Shown in pieces: positions 34,851 through 43,430 of a stretch of 64,000 bases of DNA; position 1 is the first letter of the stretch, and each line of letters opens with the position of its first letter. Source of the stretch: Mycolicibacterium mengxianglii (lineage in GTDB: Bacteria; Actinomycetota; Actinomycetes; Mycobacteriales; Mycobacteriaceae); NCBI RefSeq assembly GCF_015710575.1, contig NZ_CP065373.1:1178001-1242000 (forward strand), in the 5' to 3' direction. The translations under genes and the position numbers were made by a program. The notes under the pieces were generated by a model that saw only the letters and a list, made by a program, of their open reading frames with translations, was not told the DNA's origin and did no database searches.

Positions 34851-35926
34851 CCGACGGCCACGTTGCCGGCCCGCTGGCCGGAATCAAGGTGCTCGAGGTC
34901 GGCACGATGTTGGCCGGGCCCTACGCCACCATGATGCTCGCTGATCTGGGTGCCGAGGTCACCAAGATAGAACCGCTCACCGGCGATATCTCCCGACAGG
35001 TCAGCGACAGCTATTTCGCCAGCCTGAACCGGGGCAAGCGAAGTGTGGTTCTGGAATTGGCCACCGAGCAGGGGCGCCGGCGCCTCGGTGAGCTGGTGGC
35101 CGAATCGCATGCGTTGCTGGTGAATCTGAAGCCGTCGGCGATTCACAAGTTGGGGCTGACCTATGCGGCGCTACAGCAGTTCAACTCTCGCATCGTCTGT
35201 GTGGCGATCACCGGTTTCGGTCTCTACGGCGGAGACGACCCGGCATTCGACTACATCGTGCAGGCCTCCACCGGGATCGCCGCGCTCACCGGGGATCCGG
35301 ACAGCCCACCCACGTTGCCGGGTTACTCCTCGGCGGACAATTCCACCGGGTTGACCGCCGCGCTCGGGCTGCTGGCCATGATCGTCTCGGGCCGGGGCGG
35401 CCAGGTGGACGTCTGTCTGCGGGACGTGATGTTGTCGCAGTTGAACTACCGCGCGGCGGCCTACCTCAACGATGGTGTGCACCCGCGTCGGTACCCGAAT
35501 GGAGCCCATTCGTTTTACGTTCCGGCGCAGCTGTTTCCGACTGTCCAAGGACATCTCGCGTTGTTCATCACCCACGACGGGTTCTGGCGCTTGTTTGCGG
35601 CCGAAGCCGGGATCGCCGGCTTCGCCACGATGAGCGAGCGGGTCGCACACCGGGACGAGGTACTGGCGGTGGTGTCCTCGGCACTGTTGGCCGACACCGC
35701 GGTCAACTGGGAAACCCGGTTGCGCCCGCTCGGCATACCGGCCGCGGCGGTGCGCTCCCTGCCTGAAGCGCTGGAGGCCACACCGGAGGTGGTGGTGACG
35801 GCGGGGGATTATCGGTTGGTGGGCAGTTCGGTCAACATCGATGGCTACCAGCCGCAGTACCGGCCGCCGCCCACGCTGGGGCAGCACAGCCCCGTGGTCA
35901 CGGATGCAGCCGGTCAGCAGTCGTAG
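34847..35926 (+). CDS. CaiB/BaiF family III CoA transferase
   Basis: 359-residue enzyme that moves CoA between carboxylic acids. N-terminal PLAGIKVLEVGTMLAGPYATMMLADLGAEVTK is the classic family block, with the Asp-Leu-Gly-Ala signature; ITGFGLYGGDDPAFDYIVQA follows. Slightly shorter than the usual ~400 residues. The GTG start overlaps the F420 enzyme stop. Its 3' end overlaps the convergent ferredoxin gene by 13 bases. It probably activates the mutase substrate acid. Confidence 0.9.
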   Translation: MTDGHVAGPLAGIKVLEVGTMLAGPYATMMLADLGAEVTKIEPLTGDISRQVSDSYFASLNRGKRSVVLELATEQGRRRLGELVAESHALLVNLKPSAIHKLGLTYAALQQFNSRIVCVAITGFGLYGGDDPAFDYIVQASTGIAALTGDPDSPPTLPGYSSADNSTGLTAALGLLAMIVSGRGGQVDVCLRDVMLSQLNYRAAAYLNDGVHPRRYPNGAHSFYVPAQLFPTVQGHLALFITHDGFWRLFAAEAGIAGFATMSERVAHRDEVLAVVSSALLADTAVNWETRLRPLGIPAAAVRSLPEALEATPEVVVTAGDYRLVGSSVNIDGYQPQYRPPPTLGQHSPVVTDAAGQQS

Positions 35927-36249
35927 TCGACCGTCACCGGCCCGTTCGGAATCGCTTGGCACGTCAGCACGTAACCCTCCTCGACTTCATCGTCGTCGAG
36001 GGCGTCGTTGACTCGCATCGCTGCGGTGCCTTCGGTGAGCTTGGCCATGCAGGTGCCGCAGTTGCCGGCCTCGCAGGAAAACGGTGGGGACAACCCGGCC
36101 CGCCGGCCGCTTTCCAGCAGGGTCTCGCCCGCCTTCAGTCCCACGGTTGCCGACTTGCCGTCGAGCAGGATTGTGATGATGGCGGCCTGCTCACCGGCAG
36201 TCGCGTTGCCTGACTGGATGGCTGCCTCTGTCGAACCCAACCTCTTCAC
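35914..36249 (-). CDS. Plant-type [2Fe-2S] ferredoxin
   Basis: 111-residue electron carrier. Cluster ligands are Cys59, Cys64, Cys67 (CEAGNCGTC) and Cys97 (LTCQAIP), the standard CX4CX2C...C spacing. Likely partner of an oxygenase; the Rieske oxygenase at 48595 lacks a neighbouring reductase or ferredoxin, and both genes sit behind the same operator type. The start is a GTG at 36249 and is uncertain. Divergent from the acyl-CoA synthetase. Confidence 0.88.
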   Translation of the reverse strand: MKRLGSTEAAIQSGNATAGEQAAIITILLDGKSATVGLKAGETLLESGRRAGLSPPFSCEAGNCGTCMAKLTEGTAAMRVNDALDDDEVEEGYVLTCQAIPNGPVTVDYDC

Positions 36250-36284
36250 CCCTCTGCCTGAACCGGTAGATCAATTCTATCCCA

Positions 36285-36303
36285 GCGAGAATTATATTCT
36301 CGC
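36285..36303. promoter_or_regulatory. TetR operator between ferredoxin and acyl-CoA synthetase
   Basis: GCGAGAATTATATTCTCGC is a perfect 8-3-8 palindrome in the 76-base divergent gap, 22 bases before the synthetase ATG. Its core GAGAAT-N3-ATTCTC recurs at 42364 and 50085, so a shared regulator is likely (the TetR protein at 41570). Confidence 0.8.
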
Positions 36304-36325
36304 CGAGCGATAGGATCTTCTCATC

Positions 36326-37804
36326 ATGCCGTCTTCGTCTCGTCTCGTCACTCCCGGTGAACCCAGCGGGTCGCCGGGAGGCGGGAGTGATGCCGACGAT
36401 CCCGAGGTCCTGGCGTTCGAACAGCGACGCTTCCGACGGTCCGAACTCGACGAGCTGACCGCGAACCTGGCCGCGCAATTGCATCGTCGGGGGGTGTGCG
36501 CCGGTCAGCGGATAGCGCTGATGTCCTCCAATCGGCCGGAGTTCATCGTCGCGCTGCGCGCGATCTGGCGTCTCGGCGCGGCGGTGGTCTTGCTCAGCCC
36601 GGCGTGGAAACAGCGCGAGGTCGCCGCCGCACTGTCGTTGACGCGGCCCGACCACGCCGTCGGCGACCAGTCCGTGTTGGCCGACCTGATGTCGATGCTG
36701 CCGTTAGACGACCCGGTGCCTGCCGCAGGTGCCGATCTCCCAGCCGTCAAGCCGGTGCCCACGGGCGAAGCGGTGCTGGTCTTCAGCTCAGGGACCACCG
36801 GTCTACCGAAGGCCGTCCGGCACACCCATGGCGCCTTCGCCGAGGCGGTGCGGCACTGGCAGCAGGCGCTGCGGTTGGGGCCCACGGACCGGCTGCAGAT
36901 CGTCACCCCGCCGTCGCACATCCTGGGTCTGCTCAACATCGTCACGGTGCTGGACTCCGGCGGCTGGCTACGGCTGCACCGCCGCTTCGATATCGAAACC
37001 TTGTTGTCGCACATCGAATCCGACCGCATCACCGTCGAGATGGCCGTCGCTCCCATCGCCTTGGCGATAGCAGCACACCCGACCCTGGAGGATTACGACC
37101 TGTCCTCGCTGCGCTACCTCATGTGGTGCGCGACGCCGGTGACCGCCAGCGTGGCTGAGGAAGTGACCCGCCGAAGCGGGGTGCACTGGGTGACGGCCTA
37201 CGGTGCCAGCGAGCTGCCGGTGCTGACCTGCAACGTGCTCACCGACGCCCGCCTCGACACCGTGGGGCGGGCAGTTCCCGGGGTAGCCCTGCGCATCGTG
37301 TCGTTGGACACCGCAGAGCCGGTGCTGCCGGGTGAGGTCGGTGAGATTCAGGCCCAGTCCACTTCGGTGATGGCCGGCTATCTTCCCGAGGACGCCAACA
37401 ACGCGGCGTTCACCGACGACCACTGGTACCGCACCGGCGATGTCGGCTTCCTGGACCCCGACGGTTGGCTGCGCATCACCGACCGGGCCAAGGAAATGAT
37501 CAAGGTGCGCGGTTTCCAAGTCGCCCCGGCCGAGATCGAAGCGGTGCTGCACGGACACCCGGCGGTGCGCGACTGCGCGGTGTTCGGCGTCCCGCACGCC
37601 GCCGACGGGGAAGCGGTGGTCGCCGCGGTGGCGGTGGAGCGCTCGGTGCCCGGCGATGAGCTGGCGGCACTCGTCGCGGAGAGTCTGGCGTCCTACAAAC
37701 GGCTCAGCGAAGTCGTTTTCGTCCCGGAAATCCCGCGGTTGCCGTCGGGCAAGGCGCTGCGGCGCGTACTGAAGGAGAGTTATGGACGTACGTCTGACCA
37801 GTGA
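36326..37804 (+). CDS. Acyl-CoA synthetase (class I adenylate-forming)
   Basis: 492-residue ligase activating a carboxylic acid to its CoA ester. The P-loop is VFSSGTTGLPKAVRHTH, followed by VTAYGASELPVL and the hinge/C-terminal GDVGFLDPDGWLRITDRAKEMIKVRGFQV. The catalytic Lys lies in LPSGKALRR. Slightly short at the N-terminus, but all core motifs are present. Its end overlaps the first acyl-CoA dehydrogenase gene by 23 bases. It stands directly behind a TetR operator and probably opens the degradation pathway. Confidence 0.9.
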   Translation: MPSSSRLVTPGEPSGSPGGGSDADDPEVLAFEQRRFRRSELDELTANLAAQLHRRGVCAGQRIALMSSNRPEFIVALRAIWRLGAAVVLLSPAWKQREVAAALSLTRPDHAVGDQSVLADLMSMLPLDDPVPAAGADLPAVKPVPTGEAVLVFSSGTTGLPKAVRHTHGAFAEAVRHWQQALRLGPTDRLQIVTPPSHILGLLNIVTVLDSGGWLRLHRRFDIETLLSHIESDRITVEMAVAPIALAIAAHPTLEDYDLSSLRYLMWCATPVTASVAEEVTRRSGVHWVTAYGASELPVLTCNVLTDARLDTVGRAVPGVALRIVSLDTAEPVLPGEVGEIQAQSTSVMAGYLPEDANNAAFTDDHWYRTGDVGFLDPDGWLRITDRAKEMIKVRGFQVAPAEIEAVLHGHPAVRDCAVFGVPHAADGEAVVAAVAVERSVPGDELAALVAESLASYKRLSEVVFVPEIPRLPSGKALRRVLKESYGRTSDQ

Positions 37805-38684
37805 ACAGCAGCAGCTGCGCGACGCGGCCGCCAAACTGGCCGACGATCTCGGACCCCACTCCGTCGCCGATCTTGCCGATACCGGCCGAATTGCCCGGTT
37901 GGACAAGCAGATCGCGTCGACCGGATGGCGCTCGCTGCGCTCGGACAAGGCGACCGGGGTCGAAGTGGCGATCGTCGCCGAGGAGTTCGGCCGCGGGCTG
38001 GTGGATGCGCCTTTCCTCGGGCCGGTGTTGGCTGATGACCTGACGCGACAGTTCGGCGCGCAAAGTGGCGCGGCGACGGTCGCGGTGGCCGGCCGGGCTG
38101 TCGACGCACGGGGGTGCACAGAAGCGGTGTTCCTACAGGACGCCACCGTGGTGCGCGCCGAGTTGCTCGGCGAAACTGCCTGCGTCGACCTGACCCGGGC
38201 CGTCGCCCAGCTGGGTGCACCGACCGATCTGGGTGAGCTTTCGCCCGAGGCCGCGGTGCGGTGGCAGGCGCTGGCGATCGCCAGCACTGCCGCGGACCTG
38301 GTGGGAGTCTCGCGTGGTGCGCTCGCACTGGCGGCTGATTACGCCAAAATCCGTGAACAGTACGGCAATACGATCGGCTCCTACCAGGCCGTCGCGCATC
38401 TGCTGGCGGAGAGTCTGACCCTGACCGAGGGGTCGGAAAGCATCATGCGCCACGCCGCCTGGGCCGTCGATGAGCTGCCCCCGGCGCAGGCACTGCGTGC
38501 CGCTCAGATGGCGAAGGTCTACTGCGCCAGGGCCGCCCGCACGGTATGTGAAACCTCGATCCAGGTGCACGGAGGTATCGGCAACACCTGGGAATGCCTG
38601 GCGCATGTGTTCCTGCGGCGGGCGCTCATCTCGACTGAACTGTGGCCCGTCAAGTTGGAGGAGATCGATCTTGGACTTTCGTGA
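37782..38684 (+). CDS. Acyl-CoA dehydrogenase, small subunit of pair 1
   Basis: 300-residue FAD-enzyme family member, shorter than usual (~380) and with a reduced middle domain. Recognisable ACAD C-terminal segments are KIREQYGNTIGSYQAVAHLLAE and VCETSIQVHGGIGNTWE. Together with the next gene it resembles the heteromeric (alpha2beta2) acyl-CoA dehydrogenases of mycobacterial sterol side-chain degradation, in which one partner supplies the FAD contacts and the other the catalytic Glu. Overlaps both neighbours. Confidence 0.87.
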   Translation: MDVRLTSEQQQLRDAAAKLADDLGPHSVADLADTGRIARLDKQIASTGWRSLRSDKATGVEVAIVAEEFGRGLVDAPFLGPVLADDLTRQFGAQSGAATVAVAGRAVDARGCTEAVFLQDATVVRAELLGETACVDLTRAVAQLGAPTDLGELSPEAAVRWQALAIASTAADLVGVSRGALALAADYAKIREQYGNTIGSYQAVAHLLAESLTLTEGSESIMRHAAWAVDELPPAQALRAAQMAKVYCARAARTVCETSIQVHGGIGNTWECLAHVFLRRALISTELWPVKLEEIDLGLS

Positions 38685-39759
38685 TTCGGCCGACGAGGCC
38701 ACGTTCCGCGAGCGGCTGCGGTCGTGGTTGTCAGTGCATGCCAAGGAATTCCCGACATCCGGCGACGAATACTGGGCCAAAGCGGGGGAGTGGCACCGCG
38801 CGCTGTACCAGGGTGGTTTCTTCGGGCTGTCGTGGCCGAAAGAGTATGGCGGCCAGGATCTTCCGCCGATCTACGACGTCATTCTCGACGAGGAGCTGAC
38901 CAGGGCCGGTGCACCGGCACGTCCCAGCCTGGGCTATCTGGTCACCGGCCTCGGCCGGCACGGCAGCGTGGAGCTGCAGCAGCGGTTCCTACCCGGGATG
39001 ATCAACGGCACCCAGCGGTGGTGCCAGGGGTTCAGCGAGCCGGGTGCCGGCTCAGACCTGGCCTCGCTGACCACTACGGCCACCCGCGATGGCGATCATT
39101 ACGTGATCCACGGTCACAAGATCTGGACCAGCTACTCCGATGAGGCCGACTGGTGTCTGCTGTTGGCCCGCACCGACCCGGAAGCCAAACGGCACCGCGG
39201 CATTTCGGCATTCATCATCTCGATGCATCAGAGCGGTATCGAGCAGCGGCCGCTGAAGATGATCAGTGGTGTCACCAAGGAGTTCGGCCAGGTGTCTTTC
39301 GACGGGGCGACCGTGCCTGCCGACCAGATGGTGGGCGCCCCCGGCGAGGGATGGCCGTTGGCGATGACGGTGGTCGGTCACGAGCGCGAACCCTCCACGC
39401 TGGGTTTCGCTGCCCGCTACGGCAAGACCGTCCGGCAGTTGGTCTCACGGGTCGAGGGCGCGGCGCCGGAGGAACTCGCTTGGGCCGCAGTGGAAACCGA
39501 GATGCTCACCCGGCACGTCCAGCGCCGGCTCTCCGAGCAACTCGACGGAGTGTCGCACGGCTCGGACGGCTCCATCGACAAGTTGCTGATGACCTGGGCC
39601 GAGCAGTCCGTCGGGCATGCGGTGCTGGCGGTCACCGGCACCGGTGATGACGACCTGTTGGGTGCGTACCTGTACAGCCGCGCCCAGAGCGTCATGGGCG
39701 GCACGTCACAAATTCAGAAGAACATCATCGCTTCACGAATTCTCGGACTGGGGGTCTAG
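38671..39759 (+). CDS. Acyl-CoA dehydrogenase, large subunit of pair 1
   Basis: 362 residues from a TTG start at 38671 that has GGAGGAG 7 bases upstream and overlaps the small-subunit gene. ACAD features are CQGFSEPGAGSDLASLTTTA (FAD/substrate block), HKIWTSYSDEADWCLLLART, and the C-terminal MGGTSQIQKNIIASRILGLGV. It forms the oxidation step with the small subunit. The longer frame to 38470 is a shadow of the small-subunit gene. Confidence 0.88.
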   Translation: MDFRDSADEATFRERLRSWLSVHAKEFPTSGDEYWAKAGEWHRALYQGGFFGLSWPKEYGGQDLPPIYDVILDEELTRAGAPARPSLGYLVTGLGRHGSVELQQRFLPGMINGTQRWCQGFSEPGAGSDLASLTTTATRDGDHYVIHGHKIWTSYSDEADWCLLLARTDPEAKRHRGISAFIISMHQSGIEQRPLKMISGVTKEFGQVSFDGATVPADQMVGAPGEGWPLAMTVVGHEREPSTLGFAARYGKTVRQLVSRVEGAAPEELAWAAVETEMLTRHVQRRLSEQLDGVSHGSDGSIDKLLMTWAEQSVGHAVLAVTGTGDDDLLGAYLYSRAQSVMGGTSQIQKNIIASRILGLGV

Positions 39760-39761
39760 AG

Positions 39762-40523
39762 ATGTACGGAATGCCTGACGAGATCCAGGTGACAGCGGAT
39801 GGTGCGCTGCGGATCATCACGCTGAATCGCCCCGACGAGCTCAATGCGGTCAACGACCCACTGCACGTCGGCCTGGCCAAGGTGTGGGAAGAGCTCAACG
39901 AGGATGCCGACGCGCGCGCTGCGGTGATCACCGGTGCCGGACGGGCCTTTTCGGCCGGCGGTGACTTCAACTATCTCGACGAGCTACGCAGTGATGAAGC
40001 GTTGCGCACCAAGACCATCAAGCACGGCCGCGATCTCGTCCTGGGCATGGTGCGGTGCCGGGTCCCGGTGATCGCCGCGGTGAACGGCCCGGCCGTCGGA
40101 TTGGGCTGCAGCCTGGCCGCATTGAGCGACATCGTATTCATCGCCGAGAACGCTTTCTTCGCTGATCCGCACGTTCAGATCGGTCTGGTCGCCGCCGACG
40201 GTGGTCCGCTGGTGTGGCCGTCGCAGATCAGCCTGTTGCAGGCCAAGGAATTCGCGCTGACCGGGGTTCGGATCAAGGCGGCCCGGGCCGTCGAACTGGG
40301 GTTGGCCAACCATGTCGCGGCCGATCCGTTGGCCGAGGCGATCGCCTGTGCCAAGAAGATCATGGAGTTGCCGCAGCAGGCCGTCGAAAGCACCAAGCGG
40401 CTGATGAACATCCAGCTGGAGAAGTCGGTGTTGGCGTCGCTGGACTACGCCAACCTCGCCGAATACGTGTCCTTCGGCACGGCGGACTTCAACAAGATCG
40501 TCGACGGCCTGGTCAAGAAGTGA
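39762..40523 (+). CDS. Enoyl-CoA hydratase/isomerase family protein
   Basis: 253-residue crotonase-fold enzyme. The oxyanion-hole blocks are GRAFSAGGDFNYLDEL and VNGPAVGLGCSLAALSDIV. At the position of the first catalytic Glu the sequence reads FADPHVQIGLVAADGG, so the usual Glu may be replaced and the reaction could differ from simple hydration. It follows the dehydrogenase pair by two bases and ends in a strong hairpin. Last gene of the synthetase operon. Confidence 0.88.
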   Translation: MYGMPDEIQVTADGALRIITLNRPDELNAVNDPLHVGLAKVWEELNEDADARAAVITGAGRAFSAGGDFNYLDELRSDEALRTKTIKHGRDLVLGMVRCRVPVIAAVNGPAVGLGCSLAALSDIVFIAENAFFADPHVQIGLVAADGGPLVWPSQISLLQAKEFALTGVRIKAARAVELGLANHVAADPLAEAIACAKKIMELPQQAVESTKRLMNIQLEKSVLASLDYANLAEYVSFGTADFNKIVDGLVKK

Positions 40524-40570
40524 TTTCGGCGCGCTCATCGCCGCTCAGCGGCGATGAGCGCGCCGAAATC
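40522..40570. terminator. Long perfect hairpin after the enoyl-CoA hydratase gene
   Basis: A 49-base perfect palindrome: two 24-base arms around one C. It begins inside the hydratase stop codon and contains the arm core GGCGCGCTCATCGCCGCT. No T-run follows, as is common in mycobacteria. It would end the synthetase operon before meaB. Confidence 0.8.
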
Positions 40571-40632
40571 CCCGTTATCTGGGCGGGAAGCGCAGGGCGC
40601 CGTCGAGGCAGAAAGGCCATAATCGGATTCCC

Positions 40633-41523
40633 ATGACAGGTGACATCGCGGAGCTGGTCGACGCGGCGCGAAACGGCTCCACCCGGGCGGCGGGCCGGCT
40701 ACTGAGCCTGGTGGAAAGCACCCGCCGGGATGAGGTGCTGGCTCTGCTGAGCGCGACGCCGGTGCAGGTCTTGGGCATCACCGGCCCGCCGGGGGCCGGT
40801 AAGTCCACGACGGTGGCGGTGCTGGTGACGGCGTACCGGCGCCGAGGTCTGCGGGTGGCCGTCTTGGCCGTCGACCCGTCGTCGCCCTACAGCGGCGGGG
40901 CGCTGCTCGGCGACCGGATCCGGATGACGGCTCACATCAATGACCCTGGTGTGCTGATCCGCTCGGTGGCCGCCCGAGGGCATCTGGGCGGCCTGGCGGC
41001 TGCGGTGCCGGCGGCCATTCGGTTGCTCGCCGCACTGTCCTATGACCTTGTCGTGCTCGAAACAGTCGGGGTGGGGCAGTCGGAGATCGAGATCGCCGCC
41101 GTGGCCGACCCCACGATCGTCATCCTCAACCCCGGGGCTGGGGACGCCATCCAGGCGGCCAAGGCGGGACTACTCGAAGTGGCCGACCTCGTGGTGATCA
41201 ACAAAGCCGACCGCGACGGCGCGGACCAGACGGTGCGGGACCTGCGGGCAGAAACCCATGCACCCATCCTCAAGCTGATCGCCGCGCAAGGCGACGGGGT
41301 GGACGAGTTGGTCGAGGCCATCGACGCCCACCGGCGCGCGGATACCCCGGCGCGACGGTCGGCGCGAGCGCGGGCGCAAATTCTGTCGCTGGCGCAAAGC
41401 AGGCTGCAGCAGCATCCCGATCTCGACAGGCTGGCGGAATCGGTCGCAGCGGGGGGTATCGATCCTTACGCCGCGGCGGTCTCGCTGCTCACGGAGCCGA
41501 CGGCGCCCTCGTCGCCGGCGTGA
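40633..41523 (+). CDS. meaB: MeaB/ArgK-type G-protein chaperone of B12 mutase
   Basis: 296-residue GTPase that guards and reloads the B12 cofactor of acyl-CoA mutases. Walker A GPPGAGKS is at residues 51-58. Next come VDPSSPYSGGALLGDRIRM, the switch ETVGVGQSE, and NKADRDGAD as the base-specificity motif. It is separated from the mutase genes by about 7 kb but is on the same strand within the island, and is the natural partner of the mutase at 31877. Confidence 0.93.
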   Translation: MTGDIAELVDAARNGSTRAAGRLLSLVESTRRDEVLALLSATPVQVLGITGPPGAGKSTTVAVLVTAYRRRGLRVAVLAVDPSSPYSGGALLGDRIRMTAHINDPGVLIRSVAARGHLGGLAAAVPAAIRLLAALSYDLVVLETVGVGQSEIEIAAVADPTIVILNPGAGDAIQAAKAGLLEVADLVVINKADRDGADQTVRDLRAETHAPILKLIAAQGDGVDELVEAIDAHRRADTPARRSARARAQILSLAQSRLQQHPDLDRLAESVAAGGIDPYAAAVSLLTEPTAPSSPA

Positions 41524-41554
41524 GCCGCATACCGCGGTAAGCGCTGTTCTTGAT

Positions 41555-41573
41555 CTGAGAACCGAATTCTCAG
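41555..41573. promoter_or_regulatory. TetR-type palindrome overlapping the end of the TetR gene
   Basis: CTGAGAACCGAATTCTCAG matches TGAGAAT-N3-ATTCTCA at 13 of 14 positions. It lies at the convergent junction of meaB and tetR, covering the tetR stop, which is an odd place for an operator. It could instead act as a weak terminator hairpin. Confidence 0.5.
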
Positions 41574-42307
41574 TTAGCGGCAGCGAATCCTTTGGCGCAG
41601 AAAGTCCATACTTCTTCCGACGTGATGGGGTTGGCGAGGTCCTCGTCGGCCGGTGCGCTGGATTGTGCGGTGAACATGACGGTCTGCATGGTCATGGCCG
41701 CCATGCGCTTGGGGTTGACACCCTCGCGCAGGCACCCCGCCTCGGATGCGGCTTCCATCAGCTCGGTGAACAATGCGATCACCGGGGCGTGCGCGACGCG
41801 TACTTCGGTGGGGTGAGACACGAGAAGCTGGGGTGCGAAGTCGGTGAACAGCGGCCGCTGCGCGATCGGGTCCGGCCGGGAAAGCTCGAACAGCAGCTCG
41901 ATTGCCACTTTGAGTCGTTCGAGAGGATCGGTCTGACCGGCCGTTGCCGCCCGGATCTGATCGGCGGCCCGGCTCAGCGCATCCTCGAACAAGGCCAGTA
42001 ACAGCTCGTGTTTGCCATCGAACTGAAGGTAGAAACTGCGTAATGACTGGCGTGACCGGTCAACGACCTCCTGGACCGTGAAGTCCGTACTGCCCTTCTC
42101 GGTGATGATGGCCTGGGCGGCGTCCAAGAAGCGCTGCACTCGTTGCGCGGCGCGTAGCTTGGCCGTCTTGATCGACCGTTCGACGGCGCGCTGCTTCCAG
42201 GCGGGCTCTTCGCTGGGGCTGCTCACCGGGTCGCCAATGCGTGACTGGGCGACACGTCCGCGTCGGGAAAGTGCATGGCTGAACTGTACCGGAGAACAGA
42301 GTGACAT
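41570..42307 (-). CDS. TetR-family regulator of the catabolic island
   Basis: 245 residues. The N-terminal HTH spans about residues 50-95 (FLDAAQAIITEKGSTDFTVQEVVDRSRQSLRSFY), followed by a helical ligand domain. I chose ATG 42307, which has GGAG 5 bases upstream; GTG 42226 would give a shorter protein that also starts sensibly. Divergent from the acyl-CoA dehydrogenase pair at 42417, with a palindromic operator between them, so it is likely autoregulated. The same palindrome recurs elsewhere in the island. The ligand is probably an acyl-CoA, by analogy with KstR-type regulators. Confidence 0.87.
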   Translation of the reverse strand: MSLCSPVQFSHALSRRGRVAQSRIGDPVSSPSEEPAWKQRAVERSIKTAKLRAAQRVQRFLDAAQAIITEKGSTDFTVQEVVDRSRQSLRSFYLQFDGKHELLLALFEDALSRAADQIRAATAGQTDPLERLKVAIELLFELSRPDPIAQRPLFTDFAPQLLVSHPTEVRVAHAPVIALFTELMEAASEAGCLREGVNPKRMAAMTMQTVMFTAQSSAPADEDLANPITSEEVWTFCAKGFAAAN

Positions 42308-42363
42308 TGGGTCTCCATGACCGCAACCGGCGCTGGTTCCCGAGATCAATCATTCCATAACCA

Positions 42364-42378
42364 GAGAATGCTATTCTC
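42364..42378. promoter_or_regulatory. TetR operator at the tetR / acyl-CoA dehydrogenase divergent promoter
   Basis: GAGAATGCTATTCTC, a perfect 6-3-6 palindrome, sits between tetR and the dehydrogenase operon, 38 bases before the ATG at 42417. It is the defining copy because it adjoins the regulator gene. Confidence 0.82.
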
Positions 42379-42416
42379 CGCGGGCGGGAAACGACTCTGA
42401 AAAGGTGGGTGGAGCG

Positions 42417-43430
42417 ATGCTGTTGGAGCTGGATTCCGATCAGCGGCTGTGGCGTGACACCGCCAGGGAAGCACTGACCAAACAGTGCCCGGCGTCGCTG
42501 GTTCGCAGGGTGGCCGAAGCTGACGGAGCCGACGCCGCCGCCGAGACCTCGCAGCTGTGGCGCAGCTATATCGAACAGGGCTGGACCGAACTCACCGAGG
42601 CCAGTGAGATGGTCGAGCTCGGGCTGCTCATCGAAGAGCTCGGTCGCGCCACCGATCCCACGCCGTACCTGGCGACGCTGACGCAGTTCACCCCGCTGGC
42701 ACCCGAGCTCGCCGACGCCGCGGCTTCCGGGGCGGCTGTCTACAGCGGCGTGACCGCGGCCCGCGCGGGCGAGGGCTGGATTCTCGACGGCACCGCACGC
42801 CATGTGCTCGACGGCGACCGCGCCGACCGGCTGGCGGTGGTGACTCCCGCCGGCGTCTTCGTGGTCACTGCCGATCAGGTGTCGGCGCGCCGGGCCGCGG
42901 TGTTCGACCCGGTGCTGCACGTCAGCGAGGTCACTTTCGACGGCGTGCGCGTCGGCCATGGCGAACGCGTCGCCTCCGATCCCGAGCGGGCTCGCCACGT
43001 CGCCCTCACCGGCCTGGCACTGACCATGGTCGGCGCCTGCCAGCGGGTCCTGGACCTGGTGCTCGAGCACGTCCGCAGCCGCCAGCAGTTCGGCGTCGCC
43101 ATCGGCTCTTTCCAGGCCGTCCAGCACAAGGCCGCCGACATGCACGTCGCGATCGAAAGGGCCCGCGCGCTTTCCTATTTCGCGGCGCTGACGATCGCCG
43201 CCGATGACCCGCGCCGGAAGCTCGCGGCCGCGATGGCGAAAGCCTCCGCCGGTGAATGCCAGTCACTGGTGTTCCGGCACGGCGTGCAGCTATTCGGGGC
43301 AATGGGATTCACCTGGGAGAACGACGTCCAGTTTGCGCTCAAGCGGGCGAAGGCCGGGGAGTTGCTGCTCGGCGGTGCCGCCGAACACCGCGCCGAGATC
43401 ACCGCGCTGACGCTGGCCGGGAGGGCCTGA
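42417..43430 (+). CDS. Acyl-CoA dehydrogenase, small subunit of pair 2
   Basis: 337-residue ACAD-family protein. Its N-terminal domain is short; ACAD segments include RSRQQFGVAIGSFQAVQHKAADMHVAIERA and GVQLFGAMGFTWENDVQ. I chose ATG 42417, with GGTGGAG just upstream; GTG 42405 is an alternative. The stop overlaps the large-subunit ATG (TGATG). As with pair 1, the small and large genes probably encode one heteromeric enzyme. Confidence 0.87.
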   Translation: MLLELDSDQRLWRDTAREALTKQCPASLVRRVAEADGADAAAETSQLWRSYIEQGWTELTEASEMVELGLLIEELGRATDPTPYLATLTQFTPLAPELADAAASGAAVYSGVTAARAGEGWILDGTARHVLDGDRADRLAVVTPAGVFVVTADQVSARRAAVFDPVLHVSEVTFDGVRVGHGERVASDPERARHVALTGLALTMVGACQRVLDLVLEHVRSRQQFGVAIGSFQAVQHKAADMHVAIERARALSYFAALTIAADDPRRKLAAAMAKASAGECQSLVFRHGVQLFGAMGFTWENDVQFALKRAKAGELLLGGAAEHRAEITALTLAGRA

